Of a DNA stretch of 26,955 nucleotides, positions 12,961 through 20,707 are shown one piece after another. The notes under the pieces are model-generated. The model searched no databases and was not told the origin of the DNA. It saw nothing but the letters and a program-made list of their open reading frames with translations. This DNA is from a virus. Positions within the stretch are counted from its first letter, which is position 1. Every line of letters begins with the position of its first letter. The DNA lies in IMG/VR virus record IMGVR_UViG_3300010430_000401, positions 1 to 26,955 of that record. One strand, 5' to 3'. A program made the position numbers and the translations under genes.

Positions 12961-13101
12961 ATGGCGAAGAAGAAGAAGACGACGATACGTCGACATCCTG
13001 GAATGACGATCCGGGGGCGTTCCGGACCAGCGCCGAAGCCCGGTCCGGTCGATCCTGGGAAATTCAGGACGCCGAAGAACAAGAAGAAGAAGAAGAGGTG
13101 A
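12961..13101 (+). CDS. Short Lys/Arg-rich protein
   Basis: ATG 12961 follows GAGGTGAT and encodes 46 residues: MAKKKKTTIRRHPGMTIRGR, a Pro/Gly middle, and a KNKKKKKR ending. It is highly basic with no fold evident, and ends in KKR like the genes at 7651 and 7937. It sits between portal and scaffold genes, where a DNA- or capsid-interior-binding peptide is plausible. A different frame over this region reads in from inside the portal gene and looks like a shadow. Confidence 0.6.
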   Translation: MAKKKKTTIRRHPGMTIRGRSGPAPKPGPVDPGKFRTPKNKKKKKR

Positions 13102-13104
13102 GCC

Positions 13105-13563
13105 ATGTCGACTCCGAAAGCGAGACAGAAGGCGAAGGATAAGATCGAGGTCGAGCGCGAGACCGAGGTCGAGCGCGAGGTCGAGACCGGGCCCGAGTTC
13201 ATCGACAAGATCGAATGCACCGAGGACGACATCGAGGCGCCTTCGAAGGAAGACGAAAAGCAGGCCAGAATTTCCGAGCTCAGAGAAGAGCTGGCAGAGC
13301 TGGGAGCAGCGGAAGTGGAACCTCTCGGCTACGACCCGCTCGATCCTCCGCATGAAGGCGAGAAACCGAAGAAACCGAGCGAACCGCTCTGCCCGCCGCG
13401 GCCCGGTGGGCGCCGGAGACCGGCACACGTTCCGGATCGCGTCGCCACGGGCCCCGGCGCCCAGGCGGCCTATCTCGACGTGCTCGAGGTGCTTCGGGAA
13501 GGCGGCGATCCGCGAAACTCGATCGACAAGATCAGGGCGCGCTGCCTCAAGGCCCTCGGGTAA
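13105..13563 (+). CDS. Charged hypothetical structural-region protein
   Basis: ATG 13105 is preceded by AAGAGGTGA and gives 152 residues. The N-terminus is a charged helix with a short internal repeat (EVERETEVEREVETG), then a coiled-coil stretch (ISELREELAELGAAEVE) and a Pro-rich region. A small C-terminal domain (AAYLDVLEVLREGGDPRNSIDKIRARCLKALG) ends it. No family is recognised. Located between portal and scaffold, it may be a virion or assembly protein. Confidence 0.6.
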   Translation: MSTPKARQKAKDKIEVERETEVEREVETGPEFIDKIECTEDDIEAPSKEDEKQARISELREELAELGAAEVEPLGYDPLDPPHEGEKPKKPSEPLCPPRPGGRRRPAHVPDRVATGPGAQAAYLDVLEVLREGGDPRNSIDKIRARCLKALG

Positions 13564-13919
13564 TGGTCTCGACCCGAGACCCGGAAGATCAAGCGCTCGT
13601 CGATCGGCAACGTGAAATTGTCGAAGACGCTGAATGGGATATAGCGCGTGCCAAAGAGGCCCAGTCGCTACTCGAAAACCCCATCCTAATCCGAGCGTTA
13701 GAAACGATCGAGAGCACTTGGAACGAGGCTTGGCGTAACACAGCGCCAATCGATCGCGAGAAGCGCGAGGCCGCCTATCAGATGCTCTACATGCTACAGG
13801 AATTTCGAACCGAGTTGCGAAACGTGATTGAGCACGGCAAGATAGCCGCGAAGACGACGGACGCCATCCGAGGCGTTTCCATTGGCAGCTCCGGGGAATT
13901 CGAACCAGGCACCGAATAG
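13563..13919 (+). CDS. Small helical protein upstream of the scaffold
   Basis: ATG 13563 overlaps the previous stop (TAATG); 118 residues. The sequence is mostly helical (AKEAQSLLENPILIRALETIESTWNEAWRNTAPIDREKREAAYQMLYMLQEFRTELRNVIEHGKIAAKTTDAI). Proteins of this shape (LxxAL..LE...W..T...D...RE..Y..L..L..F...L......G..A) recur in podovirus head modules next to the scaffold. Function is unknown. The 3' end overlaps the next start by 38 bases. Confidence 0.65.
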   Translation: MVSTRDPEDQALVDRQREIVEDAEWDIARAKEAQSLLENPILIRALETIESTWNEAWRNTAPIDREKREAAYQMLYMLQEFRTELRNVIEHGKIAAKTTDAIRGVSIGSSGEFEPGTE

Positions 13920-14994
13920 CGATAGCGAGCTTTCAATCGAGGATCAGATCGTCAACCTCATGGACGACGATCTCGACATCCAGAGCTCCGACCCTCCGCT
14001 GACAGACGAAGACGAAGAAGAGAAGCCTGCCTCCGCTCCTCCGGATGAAGGGGAGCCCGCAGAGGAAGAGCCCGCAGAGGAACCCGCAGAGGAGCCCGAG
14101 GCCGCGGGCGAGGAAAAAGAAGAAGAAGAAGAAGAAGAGGAGCCCGAGGCCATCAACACCCTCGCCGACATGGCGAAGGAGTTTGAGGTCGACGAGGACA
14201 CGCTCACCTCTCACGTCAAGGTCCAGCTCGCGGACGGCTCTGAAGTCTCCCTGAAGGACGTCATCGAATCCTACAAAGAGGCGCCGGCCGTCACGCGGAT
14301 CGCCGAACAAGTGGCCGCTGACCAGGAAGCTCTCAAGGTTCGCACGCAAGAGGTCGAGAAGAAGGAAACTGAAGGACTCCAGCAACTCGCCGCCATGACG
14401 GACGCCCTTCTCTCGGAATTCGAAGGCGAGAAGATCGACTGGGCGAAGCTCGAAGAAGAGGACTCCCTTCTCTACCTGAAGAAGCGCGACGAGTACACGC
14501 GCAAGCGCCACACGATTGGCCAAGCGCTGGACCGCCTGCGAGCGGCTGATACCGAGTGGAACAGGAAGCAGGAAGAAGGCCGGGATCAGTACGGGAGAGA
14601 AGAAGCCCGCAAGCTGGTCGCTGCGCATCCGACATGGTCCGATTCTCGCACCGGGCAGCCCACAGAGGCCGGGATCGCCGCTGCGAAGCAGATCGACGCT
14701 TTCCTGCTCGCTTGCGGCTACACGCAAGACGAAATCGATCGCGATCTGATCGATCATCGCCAGATCGACATCGTTTACCAGGCATCTGAATTGGATCGCC
14801 TCAAGAAGAAAGTTCCACTCGCGCGGAAGCGCGTTCGCGAAGCACCGAAGTCTGTTCTCACGGCGCGTTCACAGCGCCGAGAGGGAAGTGGAAAAGCAGA
14901 GAGAAGTCAGGCGTTGCGACGGCGGCTGGCTAAGACAGGCGCAGAAGATGATGCTGCCGCGGCCATCATGGACGCGGACATCCTTGACCTATAA
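13882..14994 (+). CDS. Capsid scaffolding protein
   Basis: The 370-residue product is acidic with a disordered N-terminus (Glu/Pro repeat, about residues 44-90). A scaffold-like segment (KVQLADGSEVSLKDVIESYKEAP, about 113-135) and long helices with charge alternation follow. The C-terminus is basic. This arrangement, directly upstream of the major capsid gene, matches podovirus scaffolding proteins that template the procapsid and then leave. I use TTG 13882 because GAGG precedes it; ATG 13960 (residue 27) is the alternative. Confidence 0.75.
   Translation: MAAPGNSNQAPNSDSELSIEDQIVNLMDDDLDIQSSDPPLTDEDEEEKPASAPPDEGEPAEEEPAEEPAEEPEAAGEEKEEEEEEEEPEAINTLADMAKEFEVDEDTLTSHVKVQLADGSEVSLKDVIESYKEAPAVTRIAEQVAADQEALKVRTQEVEKKETEGLQQLAAMTDALLSEFEGEKIDWAKLEEEDSLLYLKKRDEYTRKRHTIGQALDRLRAADTEWNRKQEEGRDQYGREEARKLVAAHPTWSDSRTGQPTEAGIAAAKQIDAFLLACGYTQDEIDRDLIDHRQIDIVYQASELDRLKKKVPLARKRVREAPKSVLTARSQRREGSGKAERSQALRRRLAKTGAEDDAAAAIMDADILDL
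14055..14150 (+). repeat. Short coding tandem repeats (Pro-Ala-Glu-Glu and GAA run)
   Basis: Three to four units close to GCCCGCAGAGGA run in tandem (14055-14098), followed by an AAGAAG-type tract. They encode the acidic PAEE/EEEE stretch of the scaffold protein. The unit count may vary between related phages by slippage. Confidence 0.6.
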
Positions 14995-15005
14995 GGAGCT
15001 TGGGT

Positions 15006-15962
15006 ATGGCCCAGCCGGACGAAACCTTCGACAGTTACGATTCCGTCGGAACGCGAGAAGATCTCAGCGACATAATCTATAACATCTCGCCCACAGAAAC
15101 GCCGTTCATGATGATGTGCGGTCGCGGGCGAGCCACCAACCGCTACTCCGAGTGGCAGATCGACACCCTGGCGGCCGTCGATCCGAACAACCACCACATC
15201 GAAGGTGACGACGCGGCGCCCGATCCGGTCGCAGCGACCGAACGCCCCGGGAATTACCAGCAGATCTGTTCCAAGACAATCGTGATTTCCGGAACGCAGG
15301 ACGTCACCAACAAGGCCGGTCGCAAGAAGGAGCTCTCCTATCAGCTCGCGAAGAAGGGCAAGGAGATGAAGCGCGACATCGAGCACATCGCCACCGGCAA
15401 TCACGCCGGCGTGGCGGGTGACTCGTCGACCGCCAGAGAAACCGGATCGCTCGAGGCGTGGTACGAGACGAACACCGATTTCGATGCCACCAGCGGCGCC
15501 GATGGCGGTTTCACGGCCCCCAGCACGATCGCGGCGCGCACTGACTCCAGCGCAACGCGACCGCTCACCGAGGCGCTCGTCAAGGGCGAGATCTCGGCGG
15601 CCTGGACGCAGGGTGGAGAACCGAGCGTCATCATGTGTGGACCGGTGAACAAGCAGAACATCAGCTCGTTCACGGGCAACAGCACACGGTTCGACAAGGG
15701 GGAGGACAAGAGGCTCGTCGCGGCGATCGACATCTACGTGTCGGACTTCGGGACGCACAAGATCGTTCCGAATCGCTTCAGCCGCGATCGGACCGTTCAC
15801 ATCCTCTCGCCGAAGCTCTGGTCCCTCATCTACCTCCGCAGCTTCCGACAGCACGCGCTGGCGAAGACCGGCGACTCCGAGAAGCGGCAGCTCCTTTGCG
15901 AGTGGGCGGTGTGCTCGAAGAACGAGGCGGGATCGGCGATCATCGCTGACCTGACTGTCTGA
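15006..15962 (+). CDS. Major capsid protein, SU10/DUF5309 family
   Basis: This 318-residue protein contains LSDIIYNISPTETPFMMM, RYSEWQIDTLA, HIEGDDA, NYQQICSKTIVISGTQDVTNKAGRKKELSYQLAKKGKEMKRDIEH and later an RTVHILSPKLWSLIYLRSF segment. These are hallmarks of the DUF5309 major capsid family, named for Escherichia phage SU10, with an HK97-type fold. ATG 15006 lies seven bases after AAGGAG. The match is by motif memory; length is typical for the family. Confidence 0.9.
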   Translation: MAQPDETFDSYDSVGTREDLSDIIYNISPTETPFMMMCGRGRATNRYSEWQIDTLAAVDPNNHHIEGDDAAPDPVAATERPGNYQQICSKTIVISGTQDVTNKAGRKKELSYQLAKKGKEMKRDIEHIATGNHAGVAGDSSTARETGSLEAWYETNTDFDATSGADGGFTAPSTIAARTDSSATRPLTEALVKGEISAAWTQGGEPSVIMCGPVNKQNISSFTGNSTRFDKGEDKRLVAAIDIYVSDFGTHKIVPNRFSRDRTVHILSPKLWSLIYLRSFRQHALAKTGDSEKRQLLCEWAVCSKNEAGSAIIADLTV

Positions 15963-16021
15963 TCGAAGGCACCGGAGTAGAAATCGCCCGCTGAGCGCGG
16001 GATCCGAAAGGAGAGAGATTC

Positions 16022-16372
16022 ATGAGCGAACGAGACCGAATGCACCTCGTCATCAACCACGCCGACGTCACGGCCGCGGACAGTGTCTTCATCGCCGTCC
16101 CGGAGGGTGGGACGATCAAGAAGGCAACGTCCTGTATCGGATCGGCCCTCACCGGGAACCTCGCGATAGCCCTGGAGATCGCGACGGTCGCCGTCACCGG
16201 CGGTTCTTGGAGCGTGACGGCCTCCGGTTCGGCAGCGGGGGACATCGACGAGGTAGAGCCCACGGCGGCCAACGTGATTCCGGCAGACGGATCCGTCGAG
16301 ATCATCTTCGACGGGACCCCCTCCGGCGGAACCTCGGTCACTGTCCACCTGGAGATTCAGCGCAACGTCTAA
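16022..16372 (+). CDS. Probable capsid decoration/head protein
   Basis: ATG 16022 follows AAAGGAGAG; 116 residues. The protein is beta-rich with repeated short strands (for example ADSVFIAVPEGGTIKKATSCIG, NLAIALEIATVAVTG, TSVTVHLEIQRNV), like small decoration or fibre-base proteins that follow the capsid gene in many phages. No specific family is recognised. The 59 bases before it carry a weak 5-bp hairpin (15987-16001) and a Shine-Dalgarno. Confidence 0.6.
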   Translation: MSERDRMHLVINHADVTAADSVFIAVPEGGTIKKATSCIGSALTGNLAIALEIATVAVTGGSWSVTASGSAAGDIDEVEPTAANVIPADGSVEIIFDGTPSGGTSVTVHLEIQRNV

Positions 16373-16402
16373 GCCGGCCGCGCGCCTGTGAAGGGAGAGA
16401 AC

Positions 16403-16768
16403 ATGGCGGATACCAGACCGCTGCAAGACTACCCCCTGGGGCCGTTCTTGATCGCGAACATCTCGGCGGCGAGCCAAAGCCAGAAGATCCCCGTTCCTAT
16501 GAAGGGGCAGGTGGTCGGAATTTGCGTTGTCCAGGTCGCGCAGACCACGTCCGCGGCAGGCGTCATCACCGCACGGAAGAATGGCGTTGCCATGACGAGC
16601 GTCGCGCAGGCGGCCCCCGTCGCTGCGGCCGGAACCGTCACCACGTCGGAGATCTCGCCGAACCTCGCAACGGGAGCCGTTGACGAGGGAGACGAGATCG
16701 ACATCGACACGGACGGCGGAACGACTGGTGCCGGTGTCGCGACGGTGATGCTTCGCATCAGGCTGTAG
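16403..16768 (+). CDS. Probable capsid decoration-like protein
   Basis: ATG 16403 follows AAGGGAGAG (GTG 16388 is an in-frame alternative); 121 residues. It has a PLGPFLIANISAAS entry, then strands such as GQVVGICVVQVAQTTSAAGVITARKNGVAM and a final VATVMLRIRL. The beta-rich, Ala/Thr/Gly composition resembles that of its upstream neighbour and of surface-decoration proteins. No family is firmly recognised. Confidence 0.6.
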   Translation: MADTRPLQDYPLGPFLIANISAASQSQKIPVPMKGQVVGICVVQVAQTTSAAGVITARKNGVAMTSVAQAAPVAAAGTVTTSEISPNLATGAVDEGDEIDIDTDGGTTGAGVATVMLRIRL

Positions 16769-16771
16769 CCG

Positions 16772-17083
16772 ATGCTGAAGTCTCCGCCGCAGATCGCAGA
16801 GGCCACGAGTACGGCCGTCGCGACAATTCCCGCTATCAGTGCTGCGGTGGCGATTCCCACGAAGTTCGACGGATCGCCGGCTAAGTACGTCCTCGTCACG
16901 TCGGCCAGCTTCGGAAGCCTCTGGAATACCGGAGATTCCACCGTGGCGGCAGACCTAGTGACGTCGGTGGTCCTTGGAGCGAATCACTCGTACATCTTCA
17001 ATGTCTCAGGGGCGACGCACTTCGCTTGCATTCGAATATCGTCCGCCGGACAGCTCAGCGTTTCGCCACTGGAGAATATGTGA
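16772..17083 (+). CDS. Beta-rich virion-region protein, paralog 1
   Basis: This 103-residue protein starts at ATG 16772. It opens MLKSPPQIAEATSTAVATIP and ends THFACIRISSAGQLSVSPLENM. The next gene has the same opening (MLKSPPQI), the same middle (TGDS-x-V-x-A, TS-x-VLG-x2-H-x-YIFNV) and the same ending (LSVSPLEN), so the pair arose by tandem duplication. All-beta character suggests a capsid-surface or fibre-associated protein. Function is unknown. Confidence 0.65.
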   Translation: MLKSPPQIAEATSTAVATIPAISAAVAIPTKFDGSPAKYVLVTSASFGSLWNTGDSTVAADLVTSVVLGANHSYIFNVSGATHFACIRISSAGQLSVSPLENM

Positions 17084-17391
17084 TGTTGAAGTCTCCGCCT
17101 CAGATCACGGATGGGCTATCAGACATCGTCGTAGCCAACGTCGCCACAGCGAGCGCGATCATCCCTGTGACTGCGACCGGCGAGACCGCGAAATACATCT
17201 TGGTGTCTGTAACGTCGAATCCTTGCTACTTCGAGACCGGGGACTCTGGCGTTACTGCGAACACGACAACATCGATCGTTCTTGGCGTCGATCATCCTTA
17301 TATCTTCAACGTCGCCGGGAAGACCCACTTCGCTTACCTACAGATAACCGGAGCTGGGATTCTTTCAGTATCGCCGCTGGAGAACCAATAG
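17083..17391 (+). CDS. Beta-rich virion-region protein, paralog 2
   Basis: ATG 17083 shares a base with the paralog 1 stop (TGATG). The 102-residue protein is roughly half identical to its neighbour, with the differences concentrated in the N-terminal third and single positions elsewhere. Conserved termini and changed centres suggest divergence after duplication, perhaps to form a hetero-oligomer or to vary an exposed surface. I do not recognise the family. Confidence 0.65.
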   Translation: MLKSPPQITDGLSDIVVANVATASAIIPVTATGETAKYILVSVTSNPCYFETGDSGVTANTTTSIVLGVDHPYIFNVAGKTHFAYLQITGAGILSVSPLENQ

Positions 17392-17422
17392 GAGGGTTCC
17401 ATCGGCGCGCAACGGAGGACCG

Positions 17423-17806
17423 ATGGGCACTCTCGACAAGCTGCGATTCGATCCAGACCCGATCGGAATTTCCCAGGAATTCAAGTACCACGAGAGCGAT
17501 GACTCCCTCGTCGTCCGAAGCGTTCAGGACGTCGAGCCGATCCTGAAGAACAACCACGCTCTCAGGCGCGAGGCCGACGAGGGGAATCGCGGCTACTCCC
17601 CAAGCGGCGAGTGGCGCCGCGCGGCCTCCATTCCCAACAGCGTCATTCATCGCTGGTTGATGGAAGGCGTCAACATCTTCGATGATGAAGCCTGGCCTAC
17701 GATCGCCGGACGTCTCGATGATCCTTCGTGGTCAGATCTGAGAACGGCACCGGGGCACATCGGCAAGAATTCAAGGCGGGAATACCCGCTCACGCGGAGG
17801 TGGTAG
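17423..17806 (+). CDS. Conserved-type phage head-region protein
   Basis: ATG 17423 has GGAGG upstream; 127 residues. It contains VVRSVQDVEPILKNNHALRREAD and IPNSVIHRWLMEG, and ends with DPSWSDLRTAPGHIGKN. This pattern (VQDVEPIL-x2-N, IPx-V-x3-W, W-x2-LRT-x2-G) recurs in podovirus genomes between capsid and adaptor genes, but its role is not well established. It could be a head-completion or internal protein. Confidence 0.65.
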   Translation: MGTLDKLRFDPDPIGISQEFKYHESDDSLVVRSVQDVEPILKNNHALRREADEGNRGYSPSGEWRRAASIPNSVIHRWLMEGVNIFDDEAWPTIAGRLDDPSWSDLRTAPGHIGKNSRREYPLTRRW

Positions 17807-18439
17807 ATGCCGTCGGCGTTCGACACCTATCCCAAGGTCCTGAACGGCATCGAGAGCATCCTCGCGCGCGATGATTTGAAGACCGATATCGCGGGATGGA
17901 TCTGGCTCGCGGAGCTCCAGCTTCAGCGCGTGCTTCGCTTCGAGGCCACCGAAACGACCCTTACCGGCCAGACCTTCGTGGGAGCCCAGGCATACGTCGA
18001 TCCGCCCTCAGACTTTCTCGAAGGGCGCTACTTCGAGATTCAGGGAAGCCCGCTTCGGTACGTGACAGCGGCCAGCTTCGACCGCGTGACGAATCTTCGA
18101 ACGAACGTAACCGACGGGATCCCCAGGAGCTTCGCTGTCCACGGCGGGCAGATTCATCTTGGCCCCATTCCTGGCGATGGCATCGATTACGATCTCTACT
18201 ACGTCTCCGGCCTCACGCATTTGAGTCAGAGCAATCCGACCGGATACTTGCTCGACAAGGGAGCGGACGCGGTTCTCTATACCGCGCTACTCAACAGCGC
18301 TCCGTTTCTCGGTGACGACGATCGAATGGATACTTGGGGCAATCTAGCGGCGGCCGCCGTGGAGGCCCTTCGCATTGTGGCCTGGAACGAAAAGCTCGGA
18401 GGCGGTCCGCTCAGGCAGCGGCCCGACGCCTACGCATGA
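17807..18439 (+). CDS. Head-to-tail adaptor protein
   Basis: ATG 17807 directly follows a stop (GGAGGT upstream); 210 residues. Features include a helical N-terminus with DIAGWIWLAELQLQRVLRF, a beta middle (DYDLYYVSGLTHLSQSNPTGYLLDKGADAVLYTALLNSAPFLGDDDRMDTW) and a helical end. YDLYYx(7)Lx3NPT-x-LLx4DxxLYxALxxxAPxLxDD is the adaptor/connector signature seen in SU10-like and related podoviruses. The protein should attach below the portal ring. Family assignment is by pattern. Confidence 0.75.
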   Translation: MPSAFDTYPKVLNGIESILARDDLKTDIAGWIWLAELQLQRVLRFEATETTLTGQTFVGAQAYVDPPSDFLEGRYFEIQGSPLRYVTAASFDRVTNLRTNVTDGIPRSFAVHGGQIHLGPIPGDGIDYDLYYVSGLTHLSQSNPTGYLLDKGADAVLYTALLNSAPFLGDDDRMDTWGNLAAAAVEALRIVAWNEKLGGGPLRQRPDAYA

Positions 18440-19965
18440 TCCGTCCGAAGCGAGTTCCCCTCGGTCCTCTACGGCCAGACGTTGCGCCGTTTCTAAACCA
18501 GAAATCCTTGCTCGTCGCAGATAATGTGCTTCCGGTGACAGGCGGCTACGAGCAGATGCTTTCCTGGGCCGATCTCGGAGAAGATGCTCTAGCCAAGCGA
18601 CCGCGCGGCGGTACGTCTGGAGTGAACCGCTCCGGGAATCCCCACAATTTCGTCGGCACCGAAGACAAGATCTACGAAATAGGAAGCCAAGGAACGCGCG
18701 ACATCTCAGCCCCCGGCGGCTATCTGATTTCAGGGGAAGAACGCTGGGATTTCGCCCAATTCGGTCAAGTGGTACTCGCCGCGAGCTACGACGCGGATCT
18801 CCAGTATTTCGATCTCAATGCCGTCCCTGGGGAGTTCGCTCCCGTGCCAGAGCTTCACGTCGGCATCGGTGTACCTCGAGCCCGGCACCTCGCCGTCGTA
18901 CAGAACCACCTGATCCTCGGAAACTGTTACGACGACGTCTACGGAAGCGTTCCAGATTCGATCTGGTGGGGGGCTATCAATCAACCTCTCTCCTATCCAG
19001 AGATCGGATCCGACGAGGCGGCCAGTCTCCAGTCCGACCGTCAGCCCTTGGCGGGTCACGGCGGATGGGTGCAAGCCGTCGTCGGAGCCGCGGAGGTAGG
19101 CGCCGTCTTTCAAGAGCGATCCGTCTGGCGCATGGACTACCGCGGCGGAGCGCTCATCTTCGAATTGACACGTGTCGAGCCAGACCGTGGCCTTCTGATT
19201 CCGGGTCTTGCGATCCCCTACAGCCGAAACGTCTTCTACATCTCGGAGGATGGATTCTATAGCTTCGACTACACCACATCGAAGCCGATCGGCAAGGACC
19301 GCATGAGTCGCCACTTCTTCGACGATTGGGATTCTCTCTACCCTGATCGCGTTTGGGGCGTCTCGGATCCAGACTCGACGCGAATCTGGGTGATCTATCC
19401 AGGATCGGGGAACACCGACGGGCTGCCGAATCGCGTGATCGTATACGACTGGGCCCTCGATGAGTTCTCTACTGGAACCTTCGACATGGAGCTCATAATT
19501 CCAGTGATCGCCCCTGGGATCAATCTGGACACGCTTCCGGATGACAATCTCGACACCTTCGAGCCCACCACCTCATTCGATGATCGGATCTCAGAGACGG
19601 GAGCGCGGACGCTTGGCGGTTACGATTCTACGTTCAAGCTCGGGACGCTGACGGGCGCCGCGCTAACGGCAACGCTGGAGACCGGGACCCTTGAGCTTAC
19701 GCCCGGACGCCGCTCGTGTACTTCCTACGTGCGACCGATAATCGATGGAGCTGATCGCATTTCGATCGCCGTGGCGGCGCTCAAGAATATCGATTCTCCC
19801 GTCAACTACGGGCTTTCTTCCGAGAAGGATGCTGACGGAAAATGTCCGCTGCGTAAAGATGGACGCTACCACCGTTTTCGCGTGCAGATTGGGGATACGG
19901 GATTCACGGGTTTCGACTTTGCGACGGCGCTAGATGTCGCGTACTTCAGGACGGGGATGCGATGA
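18436..19965 (+). CDS. Tail nozzle/hub-like protein
   Basis: ATG 18436 overlaps the adaptor stop (ATGA); 509 residues. The body is a run of beta motifs with Trp/Asp-rich turns, for example ARHLAVVQNHLILGNCYDDVY, IWWGAINQPLSYPEIGSDEA and VFQERSVWRMDYRGG, consistent with a beta-propeller or barrel nozzle below the adaptor. Podovirus nozzle and gp10-like hub proteins share this layout. It likely forms the tail tip channel. The C-terminal third (from about residue 360) is a separate beta domain. Homology to a named nozzle is inferred, not searched. Confidence 0.7.
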   Translation: MIRPKRVPLGPLRPDVAPFLNQKSLLVADNVLPVTGGYEQMLSWADLGEDALAKRPRGGTSGVNRSGNPHNFVGTEDKIYEIGSQGTRDISAPGGYLISGEERWDFAQFGQVVLAASYDADLQYFDLNAVPGEFAPVPELHVGIGVPRARHLAVVQNHLILGNCYDDVYGSVPDSIWWGAINQPLSYPEIGSDEAASLQSDRQPLAGHGGWVQAVVGAAEVGAVFQERSVWRMDYRGGALIFELTRVEPDRGLLIPGLAIPYSRNVFYISEDGFYSFDYTTSKPIGKDRMSRHFFDDWDSLYPDRVWGVSDPDSTRIWVIYPGSGNTDGLPNRVIVYDWALDEFSTGTFDMELIIPVIAPGINLDTLPDDNLDTFEPTTSFDDRISETGARTLGGYDSTFKLGTLTGAALTATLETGTLELTPGRRSCTSYVRPIIDGADRISIAVAALKNIDSPVNYGLSSEKDADGKCPLRKDGRYHRFRVQIGDTGFTGFDFATALDVAYFRTGMR

Positions 19966-20279
19966 CGATTCGCTATCCGAGATTGCCGCTTCGCTGGACG
20001 ACGCTCGACGATCAGATGTTTCTCGTCTCGCAATCTCTTAACGGAGTCCTCGACGGCCAGACGAACAACGATCTTGAATTGACACTGACAGCAAACGCTA
20101 CGACAACTGAACTCTTGGATGACCGAATTCACTTGGCGACGGTTCCGGTATTGGTGCCGCGCACGCCATCGGCGGCCGCTGCCGTCGTGAGTTTTGCAGC
20201 CACGAAAGGAAAGGTCACGCTGACCCATGACAGCTCCGCAGCAACAGACAGAACCTTCGCAGTCTTGCTCTGCGCCTGA
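19962..20279 (+). CDS. Small tail-region protein
   Basis: ATG 19962 is coupled to the preceding stop (ATGA); 105 residues. It contains VSQSLNGVLDGQTNNDLELTLTANATTTELLDDRIH, an AAAAV segment and VTLTHDSSAATDRTFAVLLCA. Proteins with the trailing TLTHDssAxTDRTF motif follow nozzle genes in podovirus modules and are probably tail or fibre-attachment parts. Its C-terminal 53 coding bases overlap the next gene in another frame. Confidence 0.65.
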   Translation: MTIRYPRLPLRWTTLDDQMFLVSQSLNGVLDGQTNNDLELTLTANATTTELLDDRIHLATVPVLVPRTPSAAAAVVSFAATKGKVTLTHDSSAATDRTFAVLLCA

Positions 20280-20706
20280 AATCATCATCCTTCCGTCAGA
20301 GGGCGTAGGGGCGCTGGCGGATCTCGTGCGCCCGTTCGTAGATACGTTCGCGGCAACGACGAAGGGGAAGATCGCGGGAGAAGACATCTTCGAGAGTGCC
20401 GCAAAAGGGCTGTACCAAATATGGGTCATCTACGAGCCAGACAGTGACAACGTCACAGGCATGATCTTGACGGAGCTTCGGAGATTCCCTCGTCAGCTTT
20501 CGTGCGCGATCATCGGCTCGGCTGGCGCTGGCATCTTTCAGATGGATTCGAAGCGCGTTATCGGTCAAATCTCGGATTGGGCTCGGTTCCAGGGATGCAC
20601 AACAATTCTCTGTGAGGGCCGGCTCGACTGCATGTTTTACGATTGGGCTCGTCACCTTGGAGATGGCTTCGAAGAAATCAGCCGTCTCTGGGAAAAGGAG
20701 CTCTGA
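20227..20706 (+). CDS. GNAT-like phage protein
   Basis: ATG 20227 lies 53 bases inside the previous gene; no better in-frame start follows. The 159-residue product has an N-terminal linker, then IWVIYEPDSDNVTGMILTELRRFPRQLSCAIIGSAG, WARFQGCTTILCEGR and LGDGFEEISRLWEKEL. This resembles a reduced acetyltransferase (GNAT) fold found beside tail genes in podoviruses, without an obvious catalytic signature. It may be a structural or modification protein; activity is unproven. Confidence 0.55.
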   Translation: MTAPQQQTEPSQSCSAPEIIILPSEGVGALADLVRPFVDTFAATTKGKIAGEDIFESAAKGLYQIWVIYEPDSDNVTGMILTELRRFPRQLSCAIIGSAGAGIFQMDSKRVIGQISDWARFQGCTTILCEGRLDCMFYDWARHLGDGFEEISRLWEKEL

Positions 20707-20707
20707 A

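Noticed and set aside
12747-13142. 131-codon plus-strand frame reading from the portal into the next genes
   Set aside because: It is out of frame with both portal and the Lys-rich gene and has no start signal; a shadow of AAGAAG-rich DNA.
13880-13925. T-arm-like GGTTCGAATTCC on the minus strand
   Set aside because: No pairing T-stem or cloverleaf can be drawn around it; it lies in coding sequence.
13933-14757. Minus-strand frame opposite the scaffold gene, with poly-Phe run
   Set aside because: The poly-Phe stretch is the antisense reading of the GAA/GAG-rich acidic tract; not a real protein.
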